Part shown: piece by piece, positions 33,919 to 44,834 of the stretch
How the letters are laid out: every line of letters begins with the position of its first letter
Numbering within the stretch: position 1 is the first letter of the stretch
NCBI GenBank assembly: GCA_036924285.1
Contig: JAYKYS010000012.1
Coordinates: 10,788,001 to 10,852,000 of the forward strand
Length of the DNA stretch: 64,000 nt
Reading direction: 5' to 3'
Source: Asterella californica
Taxonomy: Eukaryota > Streptophyta > Marchantiopsida > Marchantiales > Aytoniaceae
Notes under the pieces: model-generated
Told to the model about the DNA's origin: nothing
Seen by the model: only the letters and a program-made list of their open reading frames with translations
The model's database searches: none
Program-made: the position numbers and the translations under genes

Positions 33919-36900
33919 TCAGTCTTCTGTTTGTACATCATCATCATCACTCTCCTCCGCCTCAATCTCTTCAGTAGTCGAGACGTCTTCATCTCTTGTC
34001 ACCCTCTGTTCAGACTCCAGAAAGTTGAACAAATCTACTGATCCTCCACGTTGTTTGAACAACTTCACTCGTTTGCCAGCCACAGATAGTTTCAAGGGAG
34101 TACCATCTAGCTCTCGTAAACTATAAGTGGCATTCTCATAAACATCTAGCACAACATAAGGCCCGAACCATCTTCGCGAGAACTTACGAAGTGTAGAATG
34201 CTGGTTCTCCAGCGTGCTATCATACACCAGAACCCAATCACCAACACGTATTGGCTTTGGTCGTAGTCGGTGAGTCTTGTCGAAACGCTCTTTGTTTCTG
34301 ACTCGAGTCACCTTCAGCTTCTCTTGCGCCTCAGCAAGATCCTCCTCCCTTCGCTCCAACTGCCTAGTTCGTAAAGCAAGGAGTGAAGTATGATCTATAC
34401 CATCTTCCCACGGTAGCGAAGCCCACGTAGGAAAGTCCTCCTCAGCAGGCATGATCGGTTTCTGTCCCAACATAAGCTCAACTGGCATATAACCAGTCGT
34501 GGTACAGTGTGTAGTTCTATCAGCCCATAAAGCGAATGGAAGTAGTCTCGGCCATTCTCTAGGCCTACCATTACATGCTTTCACTAAAGCGTGAACAATA
34601 GAAGGGTGTCCTCGTTCACTCTTACCAATCCCTTCTGGATTCATGGCAGTAGTAAGTCGAAGCTTTACTCCATAACGAGCAAAGAACTCCTTCGCTTCGG
34701 CACCTCTCAGCTCGCCCCTATCTGCTCGTAGTCTTCCAACAGATCCATAACGACAGATTATATCTTCAAGCACGAACCTACATACGTTCTCTGTAGTCTT
34801 CGTTCGCAGTGCTCGTCCCTCCACGTAGTTAGAGAGATCTTCCCGAGCTAACACCAAGTAACGCATCCCCCACAGTCCCGGCGGCATCATCACAAGATCA
34901 AGGACCCACGAAAAATGAATACTAGGTGGGTAGGTAGGTACAAGTCCATCTCTGTAACGGACTTTAGAGTAGAACTGGCAGTGCAGACACGACCTTACAA
35001 AATCCACTACGTCTTGATACAAACCCTTCCACCAGTATCGCTCCTTCATCTTCGTGTACGTAGCCCAAACTCCACGGTGTCCTGCCCACAAGGTGTCATG
35101 AAACTCCTTCAGCAGATTCAGCTTCGTCGGTTGATCATCCACTACTCTAGCCAACATCCCATCTCTTCTCTTCGGACGTTTCCACAGATAACCTTCACGT
35201 AGAAGGTAACCGTACGCTTTTCTTCTGATCTCCTTGAACTCTGCATCACTCCATCCTTCTCTTCTGCATAATAAACTCAGATAATAGCCGATATCGTGGA
35301 ACTTTTCCGTGTAGAACTCCTCGTAGAACGGCAGTGGTTCCAAGTCTGAAGTCTGCTGACCAACTTGGCACCAAACGTCTCTCTTCTCTTCATCTTCAAC
35401 TTCTGCAAACATCTCTTCTTCATCTGTATAACGAGCTCTAGATAACATGTCTGCAACAAGATTATCCTTTCCTGCTATATGTTTCAGCTCAGGGTTCATA
35501 CTCCGGATATAAGCAATCCATCGTAGCATTGCTATGTCCGGAGTATTACAGTTTGCTATCATACCTAGCAAAGGCAAACAATCTGTTTCTAGTATCACAC
35601 GAGCTCCTATCAAGAACTCTCGATCTACCTTCATAGCAGTAACAGCTCCCCACAACTCTCGCTTCACTTGAGGATAGTTACGTTGTCTATCTGTTAAGAT
35701 CCGAGCTCCAAACCTTGAAACAAACCGCACGCCTTCTGCATCTTCTTGACCGACTGCCCATCCAATCGCCTTTGGACTCGTGTCAACAGTCAGTATGATA
35801 GGTCTTCCGCTCTCATAGCTAAGTCTCCTTAGTACAGGTGGAGACTTTAGAATCTCTTTCAGCTGCTCCATCGTCTCGTGATGTTCTCGCCGCCAAGTAA
35901 ACCTCTTCCCCTTTCTCAGAAGTGCATACAGAGGCTCGGCAATGTGTGCATAATGAGGAATACTCACACGAAAGAACACACAAGCTCCTAAGAATCGTCG
36001 AACCTCAGTGATGTTGGTACAGTCTGCTATCCTTGCTATAGCATCTACCTTCTCTGGGTTCGGCCGTCTTCCAAAAGTACCGCATAAGTGACCAACCACC
36101 ACAATCTCTGAAATTCCAAAACGAGATTTGGTACCTGACAGAGTGAGGTGTACCTCTTCCAAGCGCATCAGAATCTTCTCCACATCTCGGATGTGGTCTG
36201 CAACGAACTTTCTGCAACCATCAGCAGTCATAGTTTCGTCCTTGTCTTCCACCGGACAGCCTTTCATGGGTATATCATCAAGAAAAGGGATGGTAACCTC
36301 AGGTACAAACTCTCGTAACACCTTATGCATCGCGTTTTGCATATGGGCTACTGAGTTTGTCGCACCCTGAGGAACAGTACACATCCGCATCAACCCCAAA
36401 GGTGTACGCATGGTAGTCAAGTCTCTACTCTCCAAAGCAAGCTGAAACTGATCGTAACCTGAAAATAGATCTCCAATAGAATAGATAGATCTTCCAGCAA
36501 ATGCCTCGGCTACTTCATCCACCACAGGTCCTGTCCCAACGTTTCGAATCGTGATGTTGTTGGCAGGCTGCAAGTCTTGGATGAAGCGTAAGGTTCCTGT
36601 CTTCTTAGGTACTGTGAACCATCGGCTAGAGTACGGAGCCATAGATGGTTCAAGAATACCCATATGCATCCTCTCCTTCAGTAACTCAATCACCTTCGGT
36701 AGCAAGGCACGAGGGACTGGAATCGGCTTCAAGTCCCAAGGTACGTGAGGAACAGTGAAGATAACCATCGGAGCTATCACACTAGGATCCACACAACCAA
36801 TCTCTCCAGCTGAGAAAGAAAATGCCTTACCATGGCTAACTATCATCTGCTCAAAAGCTCGTTTCTCCACTTCAGTCAAGAAGCCACCCCCTCCTATCTG

Positions 36901-37029
36901 GAGTTGCTCGAGTGTCTCTTGAGTAAACTTGTGTCCTATCTGTTTAGGATCTCTCAGTACAGGCTCAGTGGCCGCTAACTCCATCTGCTGCTGTGAATCA
37001 ACAGGTAACTGGGTCGCCACTGGTTTCAC
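33919..37029 (-). CDS. A2 pol: RT, RNase H, integrase (open frame)
   Basis: The frame is open for 1036 codons. RT occupies ~100-330: SRWFTVPKKTG, SIGDLFSGYDQFQ (~186, catalytic Asp), PQGATNSVAHMQ and the FLDD box (~251, in place of YxDD). RNase H is ~405-535, with TVDTSP, KRELWGA, ETDCLPLLG and DNLVADMLSR supplying the acidic residues. Integrase has a His-His / CLHC zinc region (~625-685) and a D-D-E core: LDLVMMP (~712), RADRGE (~770), KSERGH (~803). A GPY segment (~955) and an acidic tail close the protein. There is no chromodomain. The methionine at 37029 is not the native start: the polyprotein began upstream and a small deletion near 37035 shifts the frame. This is the best preserved pol in the window; activity is doubtful because gag is gone. 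Confidence 0.93.
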   Translation of the reverse strand: MKPVATQLPVDSQQQMELAATEPVLRDPKQIGHKFTQETLEQLQIGGGGFLTEVEKRAFEQMIVSHGKAFSFSAGEIGCVDPSVIAPMVIFTVPHVPWDLKPIPVPRALLPKVIELLKERMHMGILEPSMAPYSSRWFTVPKKTGTLRFIQDLQPANNITIRNVGTGPVVDEVAEAFAGRSIYSIGDLFSGYDQFQLALESRDLTTMRTPLGLMRMCTVPQGATNSVAHMQNAMHKVLREFVPEVTIPFLDDIPMKGCPVEDKDETMTADGCRKFVADHIRDVEKILMRLEEVHLTLSGTKSRFGISEIVVVGHLCGTFGRRPNPEKVDAIARIADCTNITEVRRFLGACVFFRVSIPHYAHIAEPLYALLRKGKRFTWRREHHETMEQLKEILKSPPVLRRLSYESGRPIILTVDTSPKAIGWAVGQEDAEGVRFVSRFGARILTDRQRNYPQVKRELWGAVTAMKVDREFLIGARVILETDCLPLLGMIANCNTPDIAMLRWIAYIRSMNPELKHIAGKDNLVADMLSRARYTDEEEMFAEVEDEEKRDVWCQVGQQTSDLEPLPFYEEFYTEKFHDIGYYLSLLCRREGWSDAEFKEIRRKAYGYLLREGYLWKRPKRRDGMLARVVDDQPTKLNLLKEFHDTLWAGHRGVWATYTKMKERYWWKGLYQDVVDFVRSCLHCQFYSKVRYRDGLVPTYPPSIHFSWVLDLVMMPPGLWGMRYLVLAREDLSNYVEGRALRTKTTENVCRFVLEDIICRYGSVGRLRADRGELRGAEAKEFFARYGVKLRLTTAMNPEGIGKSERGHPSIVHALVKACNGRPREWPRLLPFALWADRTTHCTTTGYMPVELMLGQKPIMPAEEDFPTWASLPWEDGIDHTSLLALRTRQLERREEDLAEAQEKLKVTRVRNKERFDKTHRLRPKPIRVGDWVLVYDSTLENQHSTLRKFSRRWFGPYVVLDVYENATYSLRELDGTPLKLSVAGKRVKLFKQRGGSVDLFNFLESEQRVTRDEDVSTTEEIEAEESDDDDVQTED

Positions 37030-37037
37030 CTTCTTTG

Positions 37038-37537
37038 CTACAGTTTTGTATGAACCTCTGCTTCTTCACGAGAGCCACACCAGCAGATTGCATCCTTCCA
37101 TCCACTCTCCAGTCTCGAATGAGGACGAGATTGCAAGCACGAGGCAATCTCCTCATAGACCTTACGAGAGTGGATGGGGATCACCACCCTTCCTCCCATC
37201 TGCTCCATCATCCTATCTACATCATCCAGCCAACGAGCAAAAAGCTGTGCACCTACAAACTCCTCGAAGACACCAGAAATCATCTCACCTTCATTTAAAA
37301 CTCCTATACAGCGCAGATTTTCTGCATACTTCTCCATCTGCCTTGTACTCTTCTCAGTCAAATCCTCTACACGCGTAAACTCACTCCAATCATCAGAACT
37401 GAAAGCCATCAAACCAGATTTCCAACTATGTACAGTGTAGCAGTTTTCAGAATCTTGAGCAATCTCTTCGTCAACCTCCTGTGATCCCACAGGCTGCTCA
37501 AGCGGGATCATAGTAACAGCAGATCCATCACTCTTGG
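37038..37537 (-). pseudogene. A2 polyprotein segment upstream of RT
   Basis: This frame encodes the spacer between protease and RT: MIPLEQPVGSQE, WSEFTRVEDLTEKS, FARWLDDVDRMMEQMGG and VVIPIHSRKVYEE, all matched in A1 (39471-39840) and A5 (58720-59140). It is separated from the pol frame by a ~7-base loss near 37035 and is cut on its 5' side (37538) by the filler described separately. Confidence 0.8.
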
Positions 37538-37625
37538 TACTCCGGATATAAGCAATCCATCGTAGCATTGCTATGTCCGGAGTATTACAGTTTGCTATCA
37601 TACCTAGCAAAGGTATGATAGCATT
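37538..37625. repeat. Templated filler with snapback hairpin
   Basis: Positions 37538-37613 repeat 35499-35574 (RNase H region of A2, same strand) exactly as far as I can read. They are followed by AGGTATGATAGC, the reverse complement of GCTATCATACCT twelve to twenty-four bases earlier (37594-37605 / 37611-37622, 5-nt loop). Then begins the inverted A3 remnant at 37626. This is a repair or template-switch scar. Confidence 0.85.
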
Positions 37626-37633
37626 CTTATGTT

Positions 37634-37864
37634 GTGCTAGATGTTTATGAGAATGCCACTTATAGTTTACGAGAGCTAGATGGTACTCCCTTGAAACTAT
37701 CTGTGGCTGGCAAACGAGTGAAGTTGTTCAAACAACGTGGAGGATCAGTAGATTTGTTCAACTTTCTGGAGTCTGAACAGAGGGTGACAAGAGATGAAGA
37801 CGTCTCGACTACTGAAGAGATTGAGGCGGAGGAGAGTGATGATGATGATGTACAAACAGAAGAC
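37634..37864 (+). pseudogene. A3 pol C-terminal fragment
   Basis: Encodes only the tail of the integrase region: YENATYSLRELDGTPLKLS, AGKRVKLFKQRGG and the acidic end EEIEAEESDDDD. It is identical to the A2 pol terminus and has no catalytic residues. Confidence 0.85.
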
Positions 37865-37913
37865 TGAAGAGGTTGGCACATGCCGGAGGATGTGCAGGTT
37901 TGGAGGGGGTGGA

Positions 37914-39243
37914 TGTCGTGATGTGAATCATTTTACAGTGTAAATAATTCACCTCTCTGTCAAGCGTTAGTCTCTCTGAGTGAAATTAGGACCTCAGAGA
38001 AGTCGATACTGGAGGATGTTATATATTTTTGAGTCTTAGTAGGTTGATTACCATGTAGATGGAGTTAAGCTCATGGGTTGTAATTACATGTCGCCCATGC
38101 ATGCTTCCTAGCGAGGTTAGGTTATCTTTCGGGATTACGTGTCGTTTTACATGTCTTCGCATGTAGTTTAGGATCTATGCTGGCACTTTAGGGGCTTGAC
38201 GTGGTAGCCTATGTGCAAATTCAAGTCACCACGTGGTTTGGGACACAAAAGGACAGGGGAGTGAAGCTATGAACTCCCATTGGTCCAATTTTGTCTTTAG
38301 TGTACCGCTAAACTTAGTAGTAGGGGTCTTAAGAGGAGTTCGAGCATTTGGTGGAAAATCTTCGAAATCTGAGAGCACAGGGAGATAGGGTTCGTCGTGC
38401 CAAGCACTGTCAGCGAAATTTTTGATCGATTTGGAGCAATAAAGAAGGAGTTATGGCTGATTGAAGTTTGATTTGTGCTAGAATTGCAGCACTTCTGTTG
38501 ATTTTGGGGTTTTCGGTGTCAATCGCAGTAGATTTGAGAAAATCGCTTCAAACCTTCGAGGTCTCGTTCATTGGCAGCAGGGCTACGACTGTCCCCAAAT
38601 TTTCATGTCAATTGAAATTGTGAGTAATTCAGGGCGACCTCTGAAGCAGAGGGGGTCCGAAAAGCTCTCAATCTAGAGCATCAACTTCAGAGAGTGAGAT
38701 CTGGAGTTCTGTGTACAATCAGGAGGCCCAACTTCACAGGAGTGTTCAGCAAACTGTTTACTGCAAATCCTGTAAGAATCTTCGAAAGTGATCGAGCCAA
38801 TTCTCTGTTCTAGGTCGAAATAGCTGTCTGGGTACCAGAAATTGCCGTAATTTCTCTGCTCAGAACGTTTCTGCCCATATCTCGACACTCTGATTTGATC
38901 TCAAGCTGAAACTTCGTGTGTATGGTCAGTAGGGCCTCATTTACATGTAGGAGGAGTTCTGAAGTCTGAACCATCGTATGTTTCTGATTCTGAATTGTTA
39001 AAGTTCGCTGTCTGACCTTATTACTGCTAGTCTGATCTGATTTTCGCTTCCTGAACATACTCGAGGGTCCATTCGACTTGAGTGAGTGTTTATACTGTTC
39101 CCTTTTGATCTGAAGCCTACCTCTGTATAGTAAGCAACCATAGCCTGAAGCCCAACACTTCCCTGAGTAGACCGAACACAGCCTTCAAGCTCATATCACA
39201 GCCAGAAGGTTCCGCCCTTCCCAGGAAAACTCTCAACACGACA
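37914..39243 (+). repeat. A3 3' LTR
   Basis: A complete 1330-bp LTR on the plus strand, inverted relative to 32543-33872. Together with the pol tails, the two form inverted arms of about 1.6 kb separated by ~3.5 kb, so the locus can fold back on itself. Confidence 0.9.
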
Positions 39244-39470
39244 ACGTAATCCCGAAAGATAACCTAACCTCGCTAGGAAGCATGCATGGGCGACATGTAA
39301 TTACAACCCATGAGCTTAACTCCATCTACATGGTAATCAACCTACTAAGACTCAAAAATATATAACATCCTCCAGTATCGACTTCTCTGAGGTCATAATT
39401 TCACTCAGAGAGACTAACGCTTGACAGAGAGGTGAATTATTTACACTGTAAAATGATTCACATCACGACA
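39244..39470 (-). repeat. A2 5' LTR fragment (first ~227 bp)
   Basis: This is the reverse complement of the first 227 bp of the family-A LTR, from TGTCGTGATG (39470) to ...GGATTACGT (39244). It gives A2 its right-hand terminus. Confidence 0.88.
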
Positions 39471-42400
39471 ACGCGGATAGAGGATTTGAGTGAGAAGAGT
39501 AGAAGGCAGATGGAGAAGTACACAACAAATCTGCGTTGTACAGGAGTTCTGAAGGAAGATAAGATGATTTCTGGTGTTTATGAGGAGTTTGTAGGTGTAC
39601 AGTCTTTTGTTCGTTGGCTGGATGATGTAGATTGGTTGATGAAACAGATGGGAGGTAGGGTGGTGATCCCCATCCATTCTCGTGAAGTCTATGAGGAGAT
39701 TATCTCGTACTTGCGATATCGTCCTCATCCGAGACTGGAGAATGGATGGAAGGACTTACATCAGGAAGCGGAAGTACACGCCAAGTATAAAGCTGTAGCG
39801 AGGAAGGTGAGACCTGTGGCAACCCAATTACCTGTTCATTCTTAGCAGCAGATGGAGTTAGCGGCTGCTGAGCCTGTGCTTAGAGATCCTACACAGGTAG
39901 GACACAAGTTTACTCAAGAGACTCGAGCAGCTCCAGATAGGAGGGGGTCGCTTCTTGACTGAAGAGGAGAAACGAGCTTTTGAACAGATGATAGTTAGCC
40001 ATGGTAAGACATTTTCTTTCTCGGTTGAGGAGATAGGTTGTGTGGATCCTAGTGTGATAGCTCCGATGGTTATCTTCACTGTTCCTCACGTACCTTGGGA
40101 CTTGAAGTCAATTCCAGTCCCTCGTGCCTTGTTACCGAAGGTGATTGAGTTACTGAAGGAGAGGATGCAGATGGGTATTCTTCAACCATCTATGGCTCCA
40201 TACTCTAGCCGATGGTTCACAGTACCTAAGAAGACAGGAGCTCTGCGCTTCATCCAAGACTTGCAGCCTGCCAACAACATCACGATTCGAAACGTTGGAA
40301 CATGACCTGTGGTTGATGAAGTAGCTGAGGCGTTTGCTGGAAGGTCAATCTATTCTATTGGAGATCTGTTTTCAGGTTATGATCAGTTTCAGCTTGCTTT
40401 GGAGAGTAAAGACTTCACTACCATGCGTACACCTTTGGGACTGATGCTGATGTGTACTCTTCCTCAAGGTGCGACAAACTCAGTAGCCATATGCAGAATG
40501 CGATGCATAAGGTGTTACGAGAGTTTGTACCTGAGGTCACTATCCCGTTTTTGGATGATAATCCTTTGAAAGGCTGTCCGATGGAAGACAAAGACGAAGC
40601 TGTGACTTCTGATGGATGCAGAAAGTTTGTTGTAGACCACATTCGGGATGTGGAGAAGATTTTGATGCGTTTGGAGGAGGTACACCTCACTCTATCAGGT
40701 ACCAAATCTCGTTTTGGTATGCAGAGATTGTGGTGGTGGGTCATTTGTGTGATACTTTTGGGAGGCGTCCGAACCCAGAGAAGGTAGATGCTATAGCAAG
40801 GATAGCTGACTGCACCAACATCACTGAGGTTCGACGGTTCTTGGGAGCTTGTGTGTTCTTTCGTGTAAGTATTCCTCATTATGCACACATTGCCGAGCCT
40901 CTGTATGCACTTCTGAGAAAGAGAAGGAGGTTTACTTGGCGGCAAGAACATTATGAGACGATGGAGCAGCTGAAGGAGATTCTGAAGTCTCCACCTATAC
41001 TAAAGAGACTGTTGATACGAGTCCAAAGGCGATTGGATGGGCAGTTGGCCAAAAAGATGCAGAAGATGTGCGGTTTGTTTCAAGGTTTGGAGCTCGGATC
41101 TTAACAGATAGACAACGTAACTATCCTCAAGTGAAGCGTGAGTTGTGGGGAGCTGTTACTGCTATGAAGGTAGATCGAAAGTTCTTGATAGGAGCTCGTG
41201 TGATACTAGAAATAGATTGTTTGCCTTTGTTGGGTATGATAGCAAACTGCAATACACCAGACATAGCAATGTTGCGATGGATTGTTTATGTCTGGAGTCT
41301 GAACCCTGAGCTAAAGCATATAGCAGGGAAGGACAATCCAGTTGCAGATATGTTGTCTAGGGCTCGCTATACAGATGAGGATGAGATGTTTGCAGAAGTG
41401 GAGAATGAAGAGAGGAGAGACGTTTGGTGCCAAGTTGGTCAGCAGACTTCAGACTTGGAACCACTACCGTTCAATGAGGAGTTCTACTCAGAAAGGTTCC
41501 GCGATATTGGATTTTATCTGAGTTCGTTATGCAGAAGAGAAGGATGGAGTGATGCAGAGTTCAAGGAGATCAGACGAAAGGCATACGGTTACCTTCTACG
41601 TGAAGGTTATCTGTGGAAACGTCCGAAGAGAAGAGATGGGATGCTTGCTAGAGTGGTGGATGATCAACCAACGAAGCTGAATCTGCTTAAGGAGTTTCAT
41701 GATACCTTGTGGGCTAGACACCGTGGAGTTTGGGCTACATATACGAAGATGAAGGAGCGATACTGGTGGAAGGGTTTGTATCAAGACGTAGTGGATTTTG
41801 TTGGGTCGTGTCTGCACTGCCAGTTCTACTCAAAAGTCCGTTACAGAGATGGACTGGTACCTACCTATCCACCTAGTATTCATTTTTCGTGGGTCCTTGA
41901 TCTTGTGATGATGCCGCCGGGACTATGAGGAATGCATTACTTGGTATTGGCTCGAGAAGATCTCTCCAACTACGTGGAGGGACGAGCACTGCGAACGAAG
42001 ACTACAGAGAACATATGTAGATTCGTGCTGGAAGATATTATTTGTCGTTATGGATCTATTGGAAGATTACGAGCAGATAAGGGCGAGTTGAGAGGTGCAG
42101 AAGCGAAGGAGTTCTTTGCTCGTTATGGAGTAAAGCTTCGACTTACTACTGTCATGAATCCAGAAGACATTGATAAGAGTGAACGAGGACACCTTTCTAT
42201 TGTTCACGCTTTAGTAAAAGCATGTGATGGTAGACCTAGAGAATGACTGAGACTACTTCCATTTGCTTTATGAGCAGATAGAACTACACACTGTACCACG
42301 ACTAACTATATGTCGGTTGAGCTTATGTTGGGACAGAAACCGATCATGCCTGCTGAGGAGGACTTTCTTACGTGGGCTACGCTACGGTGGGAAGATAATA

Positions 42401-42861
42401 TAGATCATACTTCATTCCTTGCTTTACGAACTAGGCAGTTGGACCGAAGAGAGAAGGATCTTGCTGAGGCGCAAGAGAAGTTGAAGGTGGCTCGAGTTAG
42501 AAACAAGGAGCGTTTCGACAAGACTCACCGACTACGACCAAAGCCAATACGTGTTGGTGATTGGGTTCTCGTGTATGATAGCACGCTGGAGAACCAGCAT
42601 TCTACACTTCGTAAGTTCTCGCGAAGATGGTTCTATGTTGTGTTAGATATGTATGAGAATGCCACTTATAGTTTACGAGAGCTAGATAGTACTCCTTTGA
42701 AACTATCTGTGGCCGGCAAACGAGTGAAATTGTTCAAACAACGTGGAGGATCAGTAGATTTGTTCAACTTTCTGGATTCTGAGCAGAGGATGCCAAGAGA
42801 CGAAGACGACTCGGCTACTGAAGAGGCTGAGACGGAGGAGAGTGACGATGATGAAGACTGA
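39471..42861 (+). pseudogene. A1 pol (spacer, RT, RNase H, integrase), broken
   Basis: This continues A1 after A2. The spacer reaches a TAG at 39843. RT is read in pieces: SSRWFTVPKKTG, a TGA at 40303-40305 where A2 has GGA, then SIGDLFSGYDQFQ, and a frameshift near 40490 before MQNAMHKVL and the FLDD box. RNase H and integrase are readable from 41068 (TDRQRNYPQVKRELWGA, CLHCQFYSK) with a TGA at 41926 (TGG in A2) and more stops near 42244-42273. It ends in KRVKLFKQRGG and an acidic tail. No functional product is possible without readthrough of many lesions. Confidence 0.9.
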
Positions 42862-42892
42862 AGAGGTTGGCACATGCCGGAGGATGTGCAGG

Positions 42893-42907
42893 TTTGGAGG
42901 GGGTGGA
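42893..42907 (+). other. A1 polypurine tract
   Basis: TTTGGAGGGGGTGGA directly precedes the 3' LTR. The same tract precedes the LTRs of A2 and A3. Confidence 0.85.
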
Positions 42908-44230
42908 TGTCGTGATGTGAATCATTTTACATTGTAAATAATTCACCTCTTTGTCAAGCGTTAGTCTCTCTGAGTGCAGTTAGGACTTCAGAGAAGTCGA
43001 CACTGGAGGATGTTATATATTTTGAGTCTTAGTAGGTTGATTACCATGTAGATGGAGTTAAGCTAATGGGTTGTAATTACATGTCGCCCCATGCATGCTT
43101 CCTAGCGAGGTTAGGTTATCTTTCGAGATTACGTGTCGTTTTACATGTCTTCGCATGTAGTTTAGGGGTTACGCTGGCACTTTAGGGGCTTGACGTGGTA
43201 GCCTATGTGCAAAATTAAGTCACCACGTGGTTTGGAACACAAAAGGACAGGGGAGTGAAGCTATGAACTCCCATTGGTCCAATTTTGTCATTATATACTG
43301 CTAAACTTAGTAGTAGGGGTCTTAAGAGGAGTTCGAGCATTTGGTGAGGAGACTTTGAAATCTGAGAGCATAAGGAGATAGGGTTCGTTGTGCCAAGCAC
43401 TGTCAGCGAAATTTTTGATCGATTTGGAGCAATAAAGAAGGAGTTATGGCTGATTGAAGTTTGATTTGTGCTAGAATTGCAGCACTTCTGTTGATTTTGG
43501 GGTTTTCGGTGTCAATCGCAGTAGATTTGAGAAAATCGCTTCAAACCTTCGTGGTCACGTTCACTGTCAGTAGGCCTACGACTATTCTCAAATTTTCATG
43601 TAGATTGAGTGACTGAGTAATTCGAGGCGACCGCTGAAGCAGAGGGGGTCCAAAAAGCTCTCAATCTAGAACAGCAACTTCAGAGAGTGAGATCTGGAAT
43701 TCTGTGTACAATCAGGAGGCCCAACTTCACAGGAGTGTTGAGCAAGCTGTGTACTGCAAATCTTGTAAGAATCGAAAGTGATCGAGCCAATTCTCTGTTC
43801 TAGGTCGAAATAGCTGTCTGGGTACCAGAAATTGCCGTAATCTCTCTGTTTAGAACATTTCTGCCCATATCTAGATACTCTGATTTGATCTCAAGCTGAA
43901 ACTTCGTGTGTATGGTCAGTAAGGCCTCATTTACATGTAGAAGGATTCTGAAGTCTGAACCATCGTATGTTTCTGATTCTGGACTGTTAAAATTCGTTGT
44001 CTGACCTTATTACTGCTAGTCTGACCTGATTTTTGCTTCCTGAACATACTGGAGGGTCCATTCGACATGAGTGAGTGTTTATAGTGTTCCCTTTTGATCT
44101 GAAGCCTACCTCTATAGGAAGCAACCATAGCCTGAAGCCTAACGCTTCCCTGAGTAGATTGAACACAACTTTCAAGATCATATCACAGCCAGAAGGTCCC
44201 GCCCTTCTCAAGAAAACTCTCAACTCGACA
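42908..44230 (+). repeat. A1 3' LTR
   Basis: A 1323-bp LTR, TGTCGTGATG to ACTCGACA, followed by ACGT (44231-44234). A TATATA-like string is near 43287 and AATAAA near 43430. Confidence 0.92.
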
Positions 44231-44834
44231 ACGTACAGATAATAGAAGAACGGGATGAGGTGTCCTCCTGCTGGGGTGCCCAAGTACACCAACTCTGCCT
44301 GAACGTAAGCGTGGAAGAAGACGCCTCAATTGATGAGCAGTCCCTCCCAGACGGCTTCGAGGAACTCCACGTCCTGATCTCCAAGGTATCTCGTCTTCTG
44401 TGCTTTCCTCTTGAGAAAGAGGTGAAGAAACAGCTTCGCCAGAAGACGCTTCTGCGGCTCCCGGTACGCTTCTACCTTCCACCCATTCCTCCTCTGTCTA
44501 TCTTTCAGAGGCAAGTCGTGCTTCTAGGCACATGCCACTTCCTTGAGATCATGGGTAAGATCTTCTTCTCGAGCTCGTACCCTCGGTTTTCAGATTCCGA
44601 CTTGTGAAAGGCCCTACGTCACCACTCCGTCGTCCAAGAAGATGATCTTCCACGAGCTACCCCTGCCTTCGCAGGTACAAGGTTGCGAGGGGGCAGTGCT
44701 GCCCAAACCTCCTCCAGAAGACCCTGATCCGCGAGGTTCTAGTCTCATAGGAAGAAGTCGAGACCCAACTCCTTGATGAAAGGTTTGGTCTCTGCCAACT
44801 CTGCTGCCGGCAACACCAACCCTCGAGGATGCAT
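44231..44834 (-). pseudogene. G3 ORF1, N-terminal part, broken
   Basis: The first ATG of G5 ORF1 is mutated to ATA here, leaving the second ATG (44834, M-H-P-R-G). KELGLDFF is followed by stops where G5 has Trp-Asp-Trp, and the SSWT, W-K and AHQLRRLLPRLRSG-frame segments show further shifts. Homology then runs to the A1 insertion and continues at 28428. Confidence 0.7.

Larger units (their letters stand above)
37626..39243 (+). mobile_element. A3: family-A remnant inserted in the A2 5' LTR
   Basis: It comprises the last ~77 codons of pol (37634-37864), a polypurine tract (37899-37913) and a complete 3' LTR (37914-39243, ends CACGACA). ACGT follows at 39244, and the rest of the A2 LTR resumes at its own ACGT-containing site. 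So A3 looks like an insertion into the A2 LTR whose 5' portion was deleted. 37626-37913 is an inverted copy of 33873-34160, identical at the protein level. Confidence 0.75.
32543..39470 (-). mobile_element. A2: rearranged family-A element nested in A1
   Basis: The 6928-bp insertion starts TGTCGTGTTG and ends ATCACGACA, flanked by ACGC (32539-32542 and 39471-39474). On the minus strand it has a 5' LTR fragment (39470-39244), then the A3 remnant in opposite orientation, then pol (37540-33919) and a full 3' LTR (33872-32543). Its 5' LTR remainder, primer site, gag and protease have been lost at the junction with A3. Confidence 0.88.
28429..44230 (+). mobile_element. A1: Ty3/gypsy element, carries nested A2
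   Basis: A1 is bounded by LTRs at 28429-29748 and 42908-44230 and an ACGT duplication. Inside are a primer-binding site, gag, protease and pol on the plus strand. A2 is inserted at ACGC (32539-32542 / 39471-39474), between protease and RT coding parts. Without A2, A1 is about 8.87 kb. The gene order gag-PR-RT-RNaseH-IN is that of Ty3/Metaviridae. All coding parts contain stops or frameshifts, so it is dead. It sits in ORF1 of G3, opposite in orientation. Confidence 0.92.

Noticed and set aside
33905..34126. Plus-strand Ser-rich ORF repeated at 37660 and 42666
   Set aside because: It is the antisense of the conserved pol C-terminus in three family-A copies.
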